The notes below the pieces were generated by a model that worked only from the letters and a program-made list of their open reading frames with translations, made no database searches and was not told the origin of the DNA. Positions 51,291 through 60,065 of a stretch of DNA of 64,000 nt are shown here, in pieces. Source of the DNA: an uncultured Bacteriovorax sp. (GTDB taxonomy: Bacteria; Bdellovibrionota; Bacteriovoracia; Bacteriovoracales; Bacteriovoracaceae); assembly GCA_946481315.1 (NCBI GenBank), contig CAMLMH010000012.1, forward strand, positions 1 through 64,000. The letters run 5' to 3'. Each line of letters starts with the position of its first letter. Within the stretch, counting starts at the first letter, position 1. The position numbers were made by a program, and so were the translations under genes.

Positions 51291-51396
51291 GTTAAAAAAA
51301 GTGAATATTTTTTAAAAACTGACTTACAATTAAACAAAGCAACGTTAATTTGGCAGGCTCTTAATGCCGGCACGATTAAAGGAGCTTTTATAAAAG

Positions 51397-51417
51397 GATC
51401 AAATCTTAACTTTGATC
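51397..51417 (+). promoter_or_regulatory. Hairpin in the pilA leader
   Basis: GATCAAA (51397-51403) and TTTGATC (51411-51417) form a 7-bp perfect stem with a 7-nt loop just before the AGGAG ribosome-binding site of pilA, in the same place as the flagellin leader hairpins. Confidence 0.45.
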
Positions 51418-51433
51418 GAACACAGGAGTTTCT

Positions 51434-51964
51434 ATGAAAAAGTATCTATCGGATTCTAGCGGCTTTACGCTCGTAGAGCTAATGGTAGTAGTTGCGATTA
51501 TCGGTATCTTATCTGCAATTGCTGTTCCTAACTTTAAAAAGTACCAGGCGAAATCTAAGCAATCTGAAGCCAAAATTCAGCTGGCAGCAGTTTATTCTAC
51601 AGAAGTTGCAGCTAACGCTGACTACGATACTTATGCTACTTGTCTCGGAGTTCTCGGTTATGAAACTCCTCCGAAGGGTTACTACATTGCCGGTTTCCCA
51701 ACTGCAGATGCAACAACTGCGGGCGTAGTTAACGGCAGAACTCAACCAGGCTATTGTGCCGCTACCAACGCCATCGCGCCTACTCAGCATCTAAAAGTTG
51801 ACTCGGCAGCACTACCAGCAGCGGCTGACTTAACAGGTACATCAGTAAGTTCGACTGCATTCACGGCAGCAGCAGCTGGAGATATTTCGGGTTCGGGGGC
51901 AGCATTTGACAAGTGGACGATAAATGACAGTAAAAACTTAGTAAATGCTTTCACGGGTTACTAA
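51434..51964 (+). CDS. pilA: Major type IV pilin PilA
   Basis: 176 aa. A prepilin leader ends SDSSG, with cleavage before FTLVELMVVVAIIGIL, including the conserved E5 and the hydrophobic N-terminal helix. The C-terminal globular part is alanine- and threonine-rich with a cysteine pair (ATCLGV and GYCAAT) that could form the D-loop disulfide. PilD in this cluster would process it. It has its own sigma-28-like promoter and a strong terminator, so it can be expressed far above the machinery genes. Confidence 0.95.
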   Translation: MKKYLSDSSGFTLVELMVVVAIIGILSAIAVPNFKKYQAKSKQSEAKIQLAAVYSTEVAANADYDTYATCLGVLGYETPPKGYYIAGFPTADATTAGVVNGRTQPGYCAATNAIAPTQHLKVDSAALPAAADLTGTSVSSTAFTAAAAGDISGSGAAFDKWTINDSKNLVNAFTGY

Positions 51965-51991
51965 TTAGCAATCATTTCATGATCTAAGCAA

Positions 51992-52019
51992 AAAGCGGTC
52001 AGCAATGACCGCTTTTTTT
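51992..52019 (+). terminator. Rho-independent terminator after pilA
   Basis: A 10-bp stem AAAGCGGTCA (51992-52001) / TGACCGCTTT (52006-52015) with a GCAA tetraloop is followed by a run of T. The A run on the other side also makes it bidirectional, serving the convergent gene ending at 52018. Confidence 0.93.
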
Positions 52020-52827
52020 ATTCTTGTCTGCTTTTGGCGACATTTCTTTTAAATGGTATCCATTCTTTTTGAGAGTAAAATTGATCTTTCTTGAAGATAT
52101 ATGGATTGTTGTCAAGATCAGCCATGGAGCAATTGGAAAGCTTATTGTTTAAACAATTAAGATCAATTTCCGCTTTTAAGCTATATCTATATTCATAAAT
52201 TTTTTTCCAGACAATACTATCTTTAGGAAAACTGTCTTGATATTGAGAAAGGACCATAAAGGCATCATTTAGATTGCCACTATTTGCCTCAAGTCTTGCT
52301 AATGTACTAACCATCATTGGCGAATTATTTGAGAAGGTGTTGAGCTTTTTTAAAATAGGATAAGCTTTATCAAAATCACCTACTTCGAAATAATAGTGAA
52401 AACCAGCATTATAGAGAAGATTCTGATCCATAGGGAACATAGACAATCCTCGATCGTAAATATAACTTGCCCCTTCAAGGTCGTCTTTGATAATCGAAAG
52501 GTAAGGTCCGCCAAAACTATAGGTTAATTTAAATTCTGGCTCAATGATCGAAATGTTCTTAAAGCGTAAAAACATCCAGGAATTGAGATCTTTATTTTTA
52601 TAGTGGTCATGATCACTTTCCAGAATAGTAGCAATCCACAATAAAGAAGAAATCAGTCTCTTCTGACCAAGATTGAAATACAGTAAGAAATTTGAATCGA
52701 CATTAAAAGTACTCTCTTGTTTTGTTATAAATACAATTGGCTTTTCATTTAAGCGGGAGAGGAAATATGAACCCGACAAGAAAGCTAAGATAATTAGCCA
52801 ATGTTGAATGTGTTTACTTAATTGCAT
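52018..52827 (-). CDS. Membrane-anchored TPR protein in the pil locus (positional counterpart of PilG)
   Basis: 269 aa. An N-terminal signal anchor (about 8-25) is followed by helical TPR-like repeats (about 85-215) and two C-terminal cysteines (LNCLNNKLSNC). It is the only minus-strand gene in the pil region, convergent with pilA and divergent from the ABC transporter. In Myxococcus xanthus pilG, pilH and pilI lie between pilA and pilD, and this gene occupies the pilG place. Equivalence is suggested by position only; no sequence relation was established. Confidence 0.65.
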   Translation of the reverse strand: MQLSKHIQHWLIILAFLSGSYFLSRLNEKPIVFITKQESTFNVDSNFLLYFNLGQKRLISSLLWIATILESDHDHYKNKDLNSWMFLRFKNISIIEPEFKLTYSFGGPYLSIIKDDLEGASYIYDRGLSMFPMDQNLLYNAGFHYYFEVGDFDKAYPILKKLNTFSNNSPMMVSTLARLEANSGNLNDAFMVLSQYQDSFPKDSIVWKKIYEYRYSLKAEIDLNCLNNKLSNCSMADLDNNPYIFKKDQFYSQKEWIPFKRNVAKSRQE

Positions 52828-52848
52828 TGTAATTTATAATAATACACT

Positions 52849-53709
52849 ATGATCGAATTCATAGAGATTACCAAAAAATTCCGCACTAACTTCTGGGAAA
52901 AAGATTTTCTGGCATTGGATAAGGTGAGCTTCAGGATAAATGAGGGTGATCTTGTTGGATTTCTGGGGGCCAATGGAGCAGGAAAAACAACTTTAATAAA
53001 AATCTTAATGGATTTTAGCAGGGCTGATTCCGGTCAGGTGAAGTTTGGAACAGTTTTGGGTTCAACCGGTCAGCAGATTAAAGCGAATATAGGCTACTTG
53101 CCAGAAAGAGCTTACTTGTATCAGCATTTAACTGGCAGAGAATTTATCCATTTAATCGGAGCAATACACGAAATCCCAAGGTCAGAGTTAAATGATCTCA
53201 TTAAAATCTGGTCGGAAAAACTATCAATAGCTCATGCACTCGATCGACATATACGTGGCTATTCAAAAGGCATGCAGCAACGCTTAGGTTTTCTTTCAAC
53301 GATAATACATAAACCCAAATTGTTAATTCTGGACGAGCCTCTGTCCGGTCTGGATCCTATGGGGAGAAGGGACTTTAAGCGTATTTTTAGTGAGCTCAAT
53401 CAGCAAGGTACAACCGTATTTTTCAGCAGTCATATCGTTTCTGACGTGGAGGAAATTTGCAATAATGTTGTTTTTCTCGAAAAAGGTAAGTTGATCTATG
53501 AAGGTGCAATCGATCCTCTGCTGGAAAGGCACAGTGAAAACGATTACAAACTTACTTTTCTATCAAATCAGCACATCAGCACTATTCAGATAAAAACAGA
53601 AGAAAAAGATAAACGAATTAATGAGTTAGTTATGCAGGGAGCGCAGTTGTTGAGTCTTGAAAAGGATAAGCCAAGCCTTGAAGAAATAATCTATAAAATA
53701 AAAAAATAA
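52849..53709 (+). CDS. ABC transporter ATPase of the pil locus (PilH-like)
   Basis: 286 aa. Walker A GANGAGKTT, signature YSKGMQQRLG, Walker B LLILDEPLSGLDP and a switch His (SSHIVSDVEE) give a complete ABC-2-type ATPase. The C-terminal region is short. Lies 12 bases before its permease and in the place of the M. xanthus pilH ATPase, an ABC transporter gene required for pilus formation. The substrate is unknown. Confidence 0.88.
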   Translation: MIEFIEITKKFRTNFWEKDFLALDKVSFRINEGDLVGFLGANGAGKTTLIKILMDFSRADSGQVKFGTVLGSTGQQIKANIGYLPERAYLYQHLTGREFIHLIGAIHEIPRSELNDLIKIWSEKLSIAHALDRHIRGYSKGMQQRLGFLSTIIHKPKLLILDEPLSGLDPMGRRDFKRIFSELNQQGTTVFFSSHIVSDVEEICNNVVFLEKGKLIYEGAIDPLLERHSENDYKLTFLSNQHISTIQIKTEEKDKRINELVMQGAQLLSLEKDKPSLEEIIYKIKK

Positions 53710-53720
53710 AAGATAAAATA

Positions 53721-54488
53721 ATGAAAAAAACATTAACAATGGCCAAATTCACCTTCATAGAAGTTTATCGTAGCAAACTGATGATGAGCTTGTTTTTAAT
53801 CGGTCTGGGGTTAATTGTAATTAGCTATGTAGCTTCTGAGTTTGCTTATGGGGCTCCTGCCAAGATAGCTCTGGATGTGGGCTTCGGTGTGATGTCGCTT
53901 TCAAATGTAATCATTGCTATTTTGATAGGAGCTGGTTTAATTTCGAAAGAAGTTGAGCAAAGAACTTTATACATGGTTATTTCCAAACCAATTTCCCGAA
54001 CAGCTTTTTTGTTCGGCAAGATTATGGGGCTATCCAGTGTTCTGGTAATAAATACTATTGTACTGGGAACTATATCTTCATTGCTCTATTTAATGTATGG
54101 AGGAGACTTTTCTTCCTTGTTTCTTTGGACAATGTATTTTTCTTATATTGAAGCACTGATTGTCCTGCTGTTTGCGGTGCTCTTTTCATTAATTACCAAT
54201 ACGACTCTGTCTGTAATTTATTCGATTTGCTTATACATCGTTGGACATGCGATTAATGAGACCTCCAAAATTCTTTTTGCCAAAACATCAGAATTTTTCA
54301 GCGTCATTTTAAAATTTTCTTTTTTTATCGTGCCAAATTTTTACCGGCTCAACTTAAAAGATTATTTGCTTTATAAGCAGACAGTGCCTTTTGAATACTT
54401 ACTAACCACAAATGGCTATATCTTGTTATATGCCGGCGCTCTGGGTTTTTTGCTGAATTATATTTTTGTTAATAAAAATCTGGATTGA
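53721..54488 (+). CDS. ABC-2-type transporter permease of the pil locus (PilI-like)
   Basis: 255 aa with about six membrane segments. The first is followed by the amphipathic stretch LISKEVEQRTLYMVISKPISR, the typical ABC-2 permease coupling region (quoted in outline). It pairs with the ATPase upstream and lies 9 bases before pilD, as pilI does in M. xanthus. A role in pilus assembly is inferred from that gene order. Confidence 0.82.
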   Translation: MKKTLTMAKFTFIEVYRSKLMMSLFLIGLGLIVISYVASEFAYGAPAKIALDVGFGVMSLSNVIIAILIGAGLISKEVEQRTLYMVISKPISRTAFLFGKIMGLSSVLVINTIVLGTISSLLYLMYGGDFSSLFLWTMYFSYIEALIVLLFAVLFSLITNTTLSVIYSICLYIVGHAINETSKILFAKTSEFFSVILKFSFFIVPNFYRLNLKDYLLYKQTVPFEYLLTTNGYILLYAGALGFLLNYIFVNKNLD

Positions 54489-54496
54489 AATAATAT

Positions 54497-55258
54497 ATGC
54501 TGCATTTTTTGACATTTCTTTTTGGCGCGATGATAGGAAGCTTCTTGAATGCCCTGATCTATCGATTGCCTCGAAACATCAACATCGCTTATCCCCGCTC
54601 AAGTTGCCCAGCATGTGGGAAACTCATTTATTGGTATGAAAATATACCTATCGTTAGTTTTCTCTTTCTGCGCGGCAGATGTAGTGGATGTAAAAATAAA
54701 ATTTCATTCCAATATCCATTAATTGAATTTATAAGCGGATTATTTGCTCTTTGGCTGACACCGCATGAGTTAACCCCATTTGCTTTACTCGAATTCTTCT
54801 TTTTCTTTTCTATATTCTGCGCGTTTCTTGTCCATTTTATTGTGGACTTAAAACATCAGATACTGCCTGATTCGGTCAACATCTACCTGGCTATAATATT
54901 ATTTTGTTACGCTCTAATTTCCTTTCCCTGGACTCATTGGGCTTTAGGCAGCCTGATTGGCTTTGGATTTCCTTTACTGGTTAGCTGGTTGTTTTATCAA
55001 ATCAGAGGCGAAATCGGACTAGGAGGAGGTGACATTAAGCTTTACGCAGCCTTGGGCTTATTTTTGGGCCCAGTTGGCGTATTACAGAATATTTTCCTTA
55101 GCTGCTTTCTTGGAGCATTCATTGGAATTTTTTTGATAGCTTTCAAAGTAATCAAACGTGAAAACCCGATTCCATTTGGGCCCTTCATTTTAATTGTTGC
55201 CTTTGTTCAAATCTTTCTGTCAGGTACCTTTCAAAAGTTAATATCATATATTCCTTGA
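54497..55258 (+). CDS. pilD: Prepilin peptidase PilD
   Basis: 253 aa, about eight membrane segments. The N-terminal methyltransferase-like cytoplasmic loop has two CxxC pairs (SCPACGKL and CSGCKNK), and the two catalytic aspartates lie in VDLKHQILPD and GGGDIKLYAALG. It cleaves the leader of PilA and other prepilins and methylates the new N-terminus. Confidence 0.94.
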   Translation: MLHFLTFLFGAMIGSFLNALIYRLPRNINIAYPRSSCPACGKLIYWYENIPIVSFLFLRGRCSGCKNKISFQYPLIEFISGLFALWLTPHELTPFALLEFFFFFSIFCAFLVHFIVDLKHQILPDSVNIYLAIILFCYALISFPWTHWALGSLIGFGFPLLVSWLFYQIRGEIGLGGGDIKLYAALGLFLGPVGVLQNIFLSCFLGAFIGIFLIAFKVIKRENPIPFGPFILIVAFVQIFLSGTFQKLISYIP

Positions 55259-55284
55259 TCCTGATTCTTTATTAAATGTATAAT
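55255..55284 (+). promoter_or_regulatory. Sigma-70-like promoter of the pilMNOP operon
   Basis: TTGATC (55255-55260) and a perfect TATAAT (55279-55284) are 18 bases apart, 31 bases before pilM. The machinery genes therefore seem to have a constitutive-type promoter, unlike pilB and pilA. Confidence 0.65.
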
Positions 55285-55315
55285 TTCCTTATTACGTAAT
55301 TGGGGAAATACAAAA

Positions 55316-56425
55316 TTGGACGCTAAAAAGCTGATTGATGACCTGAGAGAATCTTTAGCCGATATGTTTCCAGGCGGGCCGCGTGGAGTAATTGGCATTG
55401 ACATTGGCATGAGTGCAATCAAACTTGCAGAAGTCTCAGTATTGTCTGATGGGGCTTACAAGCTCAACAGATTTGCATCAGTTCCACTGCCTGAAGGTAC
55501 AATCATTGAAGATGAAATTCAAAAAGAGGATGACCTCTTAAAGGCCCTGCAAAAGGGTGTTGAGGATTTAGGATCATCTCATCGATTCGCTTGTGTTGGG
55601 CTCACAGGTCCGAATACTCTACTCAAAAGACTTCAGCTGGCAGGAGGAAGTCCTGAGGAAATTGAAGATCAGGTAACATGGGAAACTGAACAATACTTAC
55701 CTTTTCCAATTGATGAGGGAAATATTTCTTTCAGTGTGGTTGGCGAGAATCAGGGGGGCGGTATTGATGTCATTATCGGTGCTGCTAAAAAAACGGTTGT
55801 TGCGACCTTTAAAGATCTGGTCGAAAGATCCAATCTTAAAGTTAAAATTATGGATTTATCTGCTGCCGCTACGTTGAATGTCATCGAGAACGTCTTTGGC
55901 GAGGAAATTAAAGAAAGAGGAAAGACCTGGATTGTTATGGACGTAGGGGCTCAAAAAACACACTTTATGATCTATAAAAGTGGGGTTTTGGTCTTCTTCA
56001 AGGAAATGAGTATTGGTGGTCTGACGATCACTGAAGAAATCCAGCGCCAGATGGGTGTTAACTATGAAGAAGCCGAAAGTCTAAAGATATATGGCGATGG
56101 TTCTGGGAATATCCCAGAGGAAATTGTCGAGTTGATTAATCAGGTATTAGATTCCTTCTTTACAGAATTAAAGAAAACCCTGGATTTCTGGATAAGTTCA
56201 ACCTCAGAAGAAACCTTTGATGGTTGTATTATTACCGGTGGAAGCTCTCAGCTACCGGGTTTTGCGGAAGCCCTACAGGAGCTTCTTGAAACAGAAGTAC
56301 ATATACTAAATCCCTTCTCAGCGATAAGTTTTAATAAAAACAATATTGATGAAGGTGAGATTAATGAAATCGCCTATAAGGGAGTTGCGGCAATCGGGCT
56401 GGCCATGAGGGTTTTAGTTAAATGA
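55316..56425 (+). CDS. pilM: Type IV pilus assembly protein PilM
   Basis: 369 aa, actin-like. GVIGIDIGMSAIKLAEV (phosphate 1 motif), VMDVGAQKTHF and IITGGSSQLPGF (adenosine motif) give the ATPase fold. It forms a cytoplasmic ring and binds the N-terminus of PilN. The start is TTG at 55316, with GGGGA upstream. It overlaps pilN by 4 bp. PilM usually begins close to the G-x-D motif; here about 25 extra N-terminal residues precede it. Confidence 0.93.
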   Translation: MDAKKLIDDLRESLADMFPGGPRGVIGIDIGMSAIKLAEVSVLSDGAYKLNRFASVPLPEGTIIEDEIQKEDDLLKALQKGVEDLGSSHRFACVGLTGPNTLLKRLQLAGGSPEEIEDQVTWETEQYLPFPIDEGNISFSVVGENQGGGIDVIIGAAKKTVVATFKDLVERSNLKVKIMDLSAAATLNVIENVFGEEIKERGKTWIVMDVGAQKTHFMIYKSGVLVFFKEMSIGGLTITEEIQRQMGVNYEEAESLKIYGDGSGNIPEEIVELINQVLDSFFTELKKTLDFWISSTSEETFDGCIITGGSSQLPGFAEALQELLETEVHILNPFSAISFNKNNIDEGEINEIAYKGVAAIGLAMRVLVK

Positions 56426-57036
56426 TTGAATTAAACCTACTCGAAAAGAAACAGCCTTTAAAGTTACCTACAGTCTTAGGTGTAGATTTAAACACTGTTT
56501 CACTGAAAATGCTGGGAGTAGCACTTTTTATTTATTATGTTCCGCCAATGTTTTTAGAATCAACTTTGAATGAAAAAATTGCGGAAGCAGAAATGCGTCT
56601 TAATGAATTAAATAATCAAAATAACAAAATTAAAAATGAAATAGGTAAGGATACCAACGTTCAGTCTCAGTTGGAAGCTTATAGAATTCAGGAAAATAAA
56701 CTTCGCAGTCGTTCAGCCCAAGTTGATGAAATTCTTAAAAATAGAACAAACCCGAAAAAGGTTCTTGAGAAAATCGCCCGAAGCATTCCTGAAGATCTTT
56801 GGTTTAATGATATGACTATAAATGAAAAGAACGAAATTCTTATCTCCGGCGGCTCATATTCTCCAAGGGCCATTGGCGAATTTATCACAAGTGTTAATGA
56901 CTCGCCTTATTTTGGTGGTAGCATAACTCCTTCTAAGCAAGAGAATAAGCAAGAATCACTGGATGGTATTGCATCGAACTATGAATTCTTCGAACTGAAA
57001 GGCAAAATCATCAATTATGATATGAGAACCAACTGA
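56422..57036 (+). CDS. pilN: Type IV pilus assembly protein PilN
   Basis: 204 aa. It begins MIELNLLEKKQPLK, the PilN cytoplasmic motif (INLL) that docks into PilM, followed by one membrane segment and a periplasmic coiled coil and ferredoxin-like domain. It overlaps pilM by 4 bp and pilO by 1 base. Confidence 0.9.
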   Translation: MIELNLLEKKQPLKLPTVLGVDLNTVSLKMLGVALFIYYVPPMFLESTLNEKIAEAEMRLNELNNQNNKIKNEIGKDTNVQSQLEAYRIQENKLRSRSAQVDEILKNRTNPKKVLEKIARSIPEDLWFNDMTINEKNEILISGGSYSPRAIGEFITSVNDSPYFGGSITPSKQENKQESLDGIASNYEFFELKGKIINYDMRTN

Positions 57037-57686
57037 TGGATAAATTACTCAAAAATTTACATTGGTTTATTATCCTGTTGGCATTGTTCAATATGGTTAC
57101 ATATTACATGGACCATGAAGAAAAGTATGAGTCAATGTTGGGACAACAGGAAAGTGCAGAAAGAGAACTTCAGAAAAACAAAAAAACGAAACGCGATATT
57201 GCAAACTTTTACAAAAACATTAAAGAAGCAAAAGATAAAATTGAAAGAGTTGCCCTCGAAATCGAAAGAACTCAGCAGCTATTACCTAGTGAAATTTCAG
57301 ATACTGAAAACATTGGCTTACTTCGAAGAATTGCTGATGACGTAAATATAAAAGAAGTAAGTATCACTCCTGAAAATGAAGTCGACAGAGGATTCTATTT
57401 TGCCAGACAGTACAGATTTAAAGCAAAGGCGACCTATCTTCAGTTTTTAATTATGTTTGAAAAGATTTCCGAAAATAAGAGAATTTTGAATGTTGGACAA
57501 TTAAATTTTAAAAAATTGGATCAACCTCAGCGCTCTAAATTTCAGTTGATTAGCGGAGAGTTTATCCTGGAAGCTTACCGCTATAATAGCAATTATAAAG
57601 AAGATCGTGGTATTAATCAGATTGAAAAACAATTCCGAGAAGGCGAAACACCAAAGCCTAATCGCAGTAAGGCAAATAAGGAATAA
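57036..57686 (+). CDS. pilO: Type IV pilus assembly protein PilO
   Basis: 216 aa. One N-terminal membrane segment (about 8-23), then a long coiled coil (about 28-85) and a ferredoxin-like periplasmic domain typical of PilO, which pairs with PilN in the alignment subcomplex. Its ATG uses the last base of the pilN stop. Confidence 0.9.
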   Translation: MDKLLKNLHWFIILLALFNMVTYYMDHEEKYESMLGQQESAERELQKNKKTKRDIANFYKNIKEAKDKIERVALEIERTQQLLPSEISDTENIGLLRRIADDVNIKEVSITPENEVDRGFYFARQYRFKAKATYLQFLIMFEKISENKRILNVGQLNFKKLDQPQRSKFQLISGEFILEAYRYNSNYKEDRGINQIEKQFREGETPKPNRSKANKE

Positions 57687-57691
57687 AGTAG

Positions 57692-58171
57692 ATGAAAGCT
57701 ACATTATCTTTTCTGATTTTTAGTTTTTCATTCGCTGTGTTTGGTCAGCAAAATCAGCAGGAACAAAGAACTGACGGGACTTCTTATAATCTTTTCAAAA
57801 GTAAAACTTACGTTAAAAATCCACTGGATTTACGAGACCCATTTAAGCGTAAAATTAATAAGAAACGTTCAGGACTCAAAAAAACAGATAATGATGGCTA
57901 TTTTACAAATATTATCTCCTCTATTGAATCCAAGCCCGTGGAAAGCATCAAAGTTGTTGGAGTAATGTTAGGGGCTGAAAGAAGGGCCATGGCAAAAGTC
58001 GCGGGCGAGGCAGATACTACTTATTATCTTAAAGAGGGAATGAAGGTCGGACCAAATGGTGCGGAAGTTAAGGCCATTCTTCCGGGGGGAGTTGTCCTGG
58101 TAGAGAAAATACGTAACGTTTATGATCAGGATGAATACCTTGAGACAGTTATTCCCGTTTCAAACGAGTAA
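57692..58171 (+). CDS. pilP: Type IV pilus lipoprotein-like protein PilP
   Basis: 159 aa. It has a signal peptide but no cysteine at the cleavage site (FAVFGQQ), so unlike most PilP it seems not to be a lipoprotein. The linker contains DLRDPFKR, the conserved PilP DPF motif, and the C-terminal beta-domain follows (IKVVGVMLG). It links PilNO to the PilQ secretin. Confidence 0.85.
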   Translation: MKATLSFLIFSFSFAVFGQQNQQEQRTDGTSYNLFKSKTYVKNPLDLRDPFKRKINKKRSGLKKTDNDGYFTNIISSIESKPVESIKVVGVMLGAERRAMAKVAGEADTTYYLKEGMKVGPNGAEVKAILPGGVVLVEKIRNVYDQDEYLETVIPVSNE

Positions 58172-58220
58172 ATTACTCAGCTAAAAAATTCGGAAAATTC
58201 CCAACCAATTTGGCATTTAA

Positions 58221-58229
58221 TGTTATAAT
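58221..58229 (+). promoter_or_regulatory. Extended -10 promoter before pilQ
   Basis: TGT followed by a perfect TATAAT (58224-58229) forms an extended -10 without a strong -35, 48 bases before pilQ. An inverted repeat CTAAGTC/GACTTAG (58234-58240, 58260-58266) lies between it and the start. Confidence 0.5.
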
Positions 58230-58276
58230 TGATCTAAGTCTCAGGATATTAAGGATGATGACTTAGGGATGAGTAC

Positions 58277-60058
58277 ATGAAAAAAGGATTTTTTCAAACT
58301 GTTGTTCTCTGTGTACTGACGTTCAGTACCTCATTATTAGCTGATGAAATGAAAGCAATTAACTTCACTCAAAAAGGTGAAGTAAGTGAGCTTGAATTTA
58401 TTTTCGACAGCAATGATGTTAAAGCAAGTAAATTTCAGGTTAAAGAAGATAAACAAATCATTGTTGACCTAACAAATGTCTCGGCAACTGAACGGGTCAT
58501 GCGAGCATTTGATACATCGGAATTCAGTGGTGGTGTTGTTTTTGTTAAAGCTTATAAAAAACCGAAAAGTGAAAATGATATTCGCGTTGCAGTTCAGTTG
58601 CGTGACAATGTTCGCTCTGTTTTGGTTCGTAAACCAAACCGGGTAGTTCTGCAAATTGAAAATCGTTTTGGTGTTTTTTCTCAAACCAAAGCGGAGCAAG
58701 GCCAAACATATCAGGAAAAAGTAGCAGATATACCCACGGCAGAAGCCAGTAAGTTAAATATTCCAAAATCCGATTCAGTTGAAGATATACTAGATAATCT
58801 GACAATGTCCGGGCGAAAAAAATATATTGGTAAGAAAATTACCATGAATTTAAAAAATGTTAAGCCCGAAGATATATTAAAGATGATTGCTGACACTTCA
58901 GGGTTCAACATTATTCTCACAGATGATGTTCGAAAGTTAGATGCTGTTTCACTTAATTTAAATGATATTCCCTGGGATCAGGCGCTCGATACTGTTTTAC
59001 AGTTAAACAAATTAGTAGCGACAAAAAATGGAATGATTCTTGTTGTCACTTCACTGGAAACGGCAACCAAGGAAGCAGAGCTAGTAAAAAAAGCTAAAGC
59101 ATCCGCTAAAGAGCAAGAACCAATTCTTACAAAAATCTTTCCGATTAGTTTCGCAAATATTGACGAATTATTAAAAATTGTAAGTGAATATTCAACAGCT
59201 ACCCGCGGAAAAATTCTAAAAGACACTCGTACAAACTCCCTGATTGTTAAAGACACTCAAGAAGTTATTGAGAAGGTAAAAAAGATAGTAGAATTATTGG
59301 ATACTCAAACACCACAAGTTTTAATTGAATCTAAAATTGTAGAAGTTGTTGAACGCTATTCAAAAGAAATAGGGCTGGAGCAAGGATTAACCTTCGGGTA
59401 CGACCCTTTCAGCAATCCAAATGCAACTGCAGATTCTGGAAGTTTTGCATTTAGTACAGCCCCCTCTATAGAAAGAGGTATTTTTGGATTAACAATCGGT
59501 AAGTTTAATCGCCTGGTGAACCTGGACTTTAAGCTTAACTTGATGGAAAACGAAGAAAAGGCAAAAATCATTTCTTCGCCAAAAGTTATCACTAAAAACA
59601 ATGTCAAAGCCGAAATCAATCAGGACGAAAATAGTTATTATCTTGTCCAGCTGATTGAGCAAGGGAGAACCACAGTTACATACACCCCGCAAACGGCAAG
59701 ATTAAATCTCTCAGTTACACCACAAGTTACCAATGAAGGATCAATATCACTGGAAGTCAGTGTTCAGAAAGATTCTTTAGGTGCACTGATAGGTATAAAC
59801 CAGCCAAGGGCCGAAACAAAGCGTGTCGTTAAAACTCAAGTTTTGGTTGATAACGGAGCAACAGTGGTAGTCGGTGGTATTTATACTTATGTAAACACAG
59901 AAAGCCATTCAGGCATTCCATTTCTAAAGGACATCCCATTGGTGGGATGGTTATTTAGAACGCAATATAATCCGGACACTGAGAAAAAAGAATTAATCAT
60001 TTTTCTTACTCCGAGGATTATCAATCAGGAAGAAGCCGGCTTAGTAGACAGGGGCTAA
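58277..60058 (+). CDS. pilQ: Type IV pilus secretin PilQ
   Basis: 593 aa. Signal peptide (1-22), an AMIN domain (about 27-130) that can bind peptidoglycan, an STN/N0 domain (NVKPEDILKMIADTSGFN), an N1/KH-like domain, and the secretin core ending VLVDNGATVVVGG, then IPFLKDIPLVGWLF and KKELIIFLTPRII. It forms the outer-membrane pore for the pilus. A three-codon ORF (ATG at 58269, stop TGA at 58278) overlaps the start by ATGA. Confidence 0.95.
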   Translation: MKKGFFQTVVLCVLTFSTSLLADEMKAINFTQKGEVSELEFIFDSNDVKASKFQVKEDKQIIVDLTNVSATERVMRAFDTSEFSGGVVFVKAYKKPKSENDIRVAVQLRDNVRSVLVRKPNRVVLQIENRFGVFSQTKAEQGQTYQEKVADIPTAEASKLNIPKSDSVEDILDNLTMSGRKKYIGKKITMNLKNVKPEDILKMIADTSGFNIILTDDVRKLDAVSLNLNDIPWDQALDTVLQLNKLVATKNGMILVVTSLETATKEAELVKKAKASAKEQEPILTKIFPISFANIDELLKIVSEYSTATRGKILKDTRTNSLIVKDTQEVIEKVKKIVELLDTQTPQVLIESKIVEVVERYSKEIGLEQGLTFGYDPFSNPNATADSGSFAFSTAPSIERGIFGLTIGKFNRLVNLDFKLNLMENEEKAKIISSPKVITKNNVKAEINQDENSYYLVQLIEQGRTTVTYTPQTARLNLSVTPQVTNEGSISLEVSVQKDSLGALIGINQPRAETKRVVKTQVLVDNGATVVVGGIYTYVNTESHSGIPFLKDIPLVGWLFRTQYNPDTEKKELIIFLTPRIINQEEAGLVDRG

Positions 60059-60065
60059 TCTCAAC

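Noticed and set aside
51369..51390. GGCACG in the pilA leader as a sigma-54 -24 element
   Set aside because: The -12 GC is missing at the required distance, so a sigma-54 promoter is not supported.
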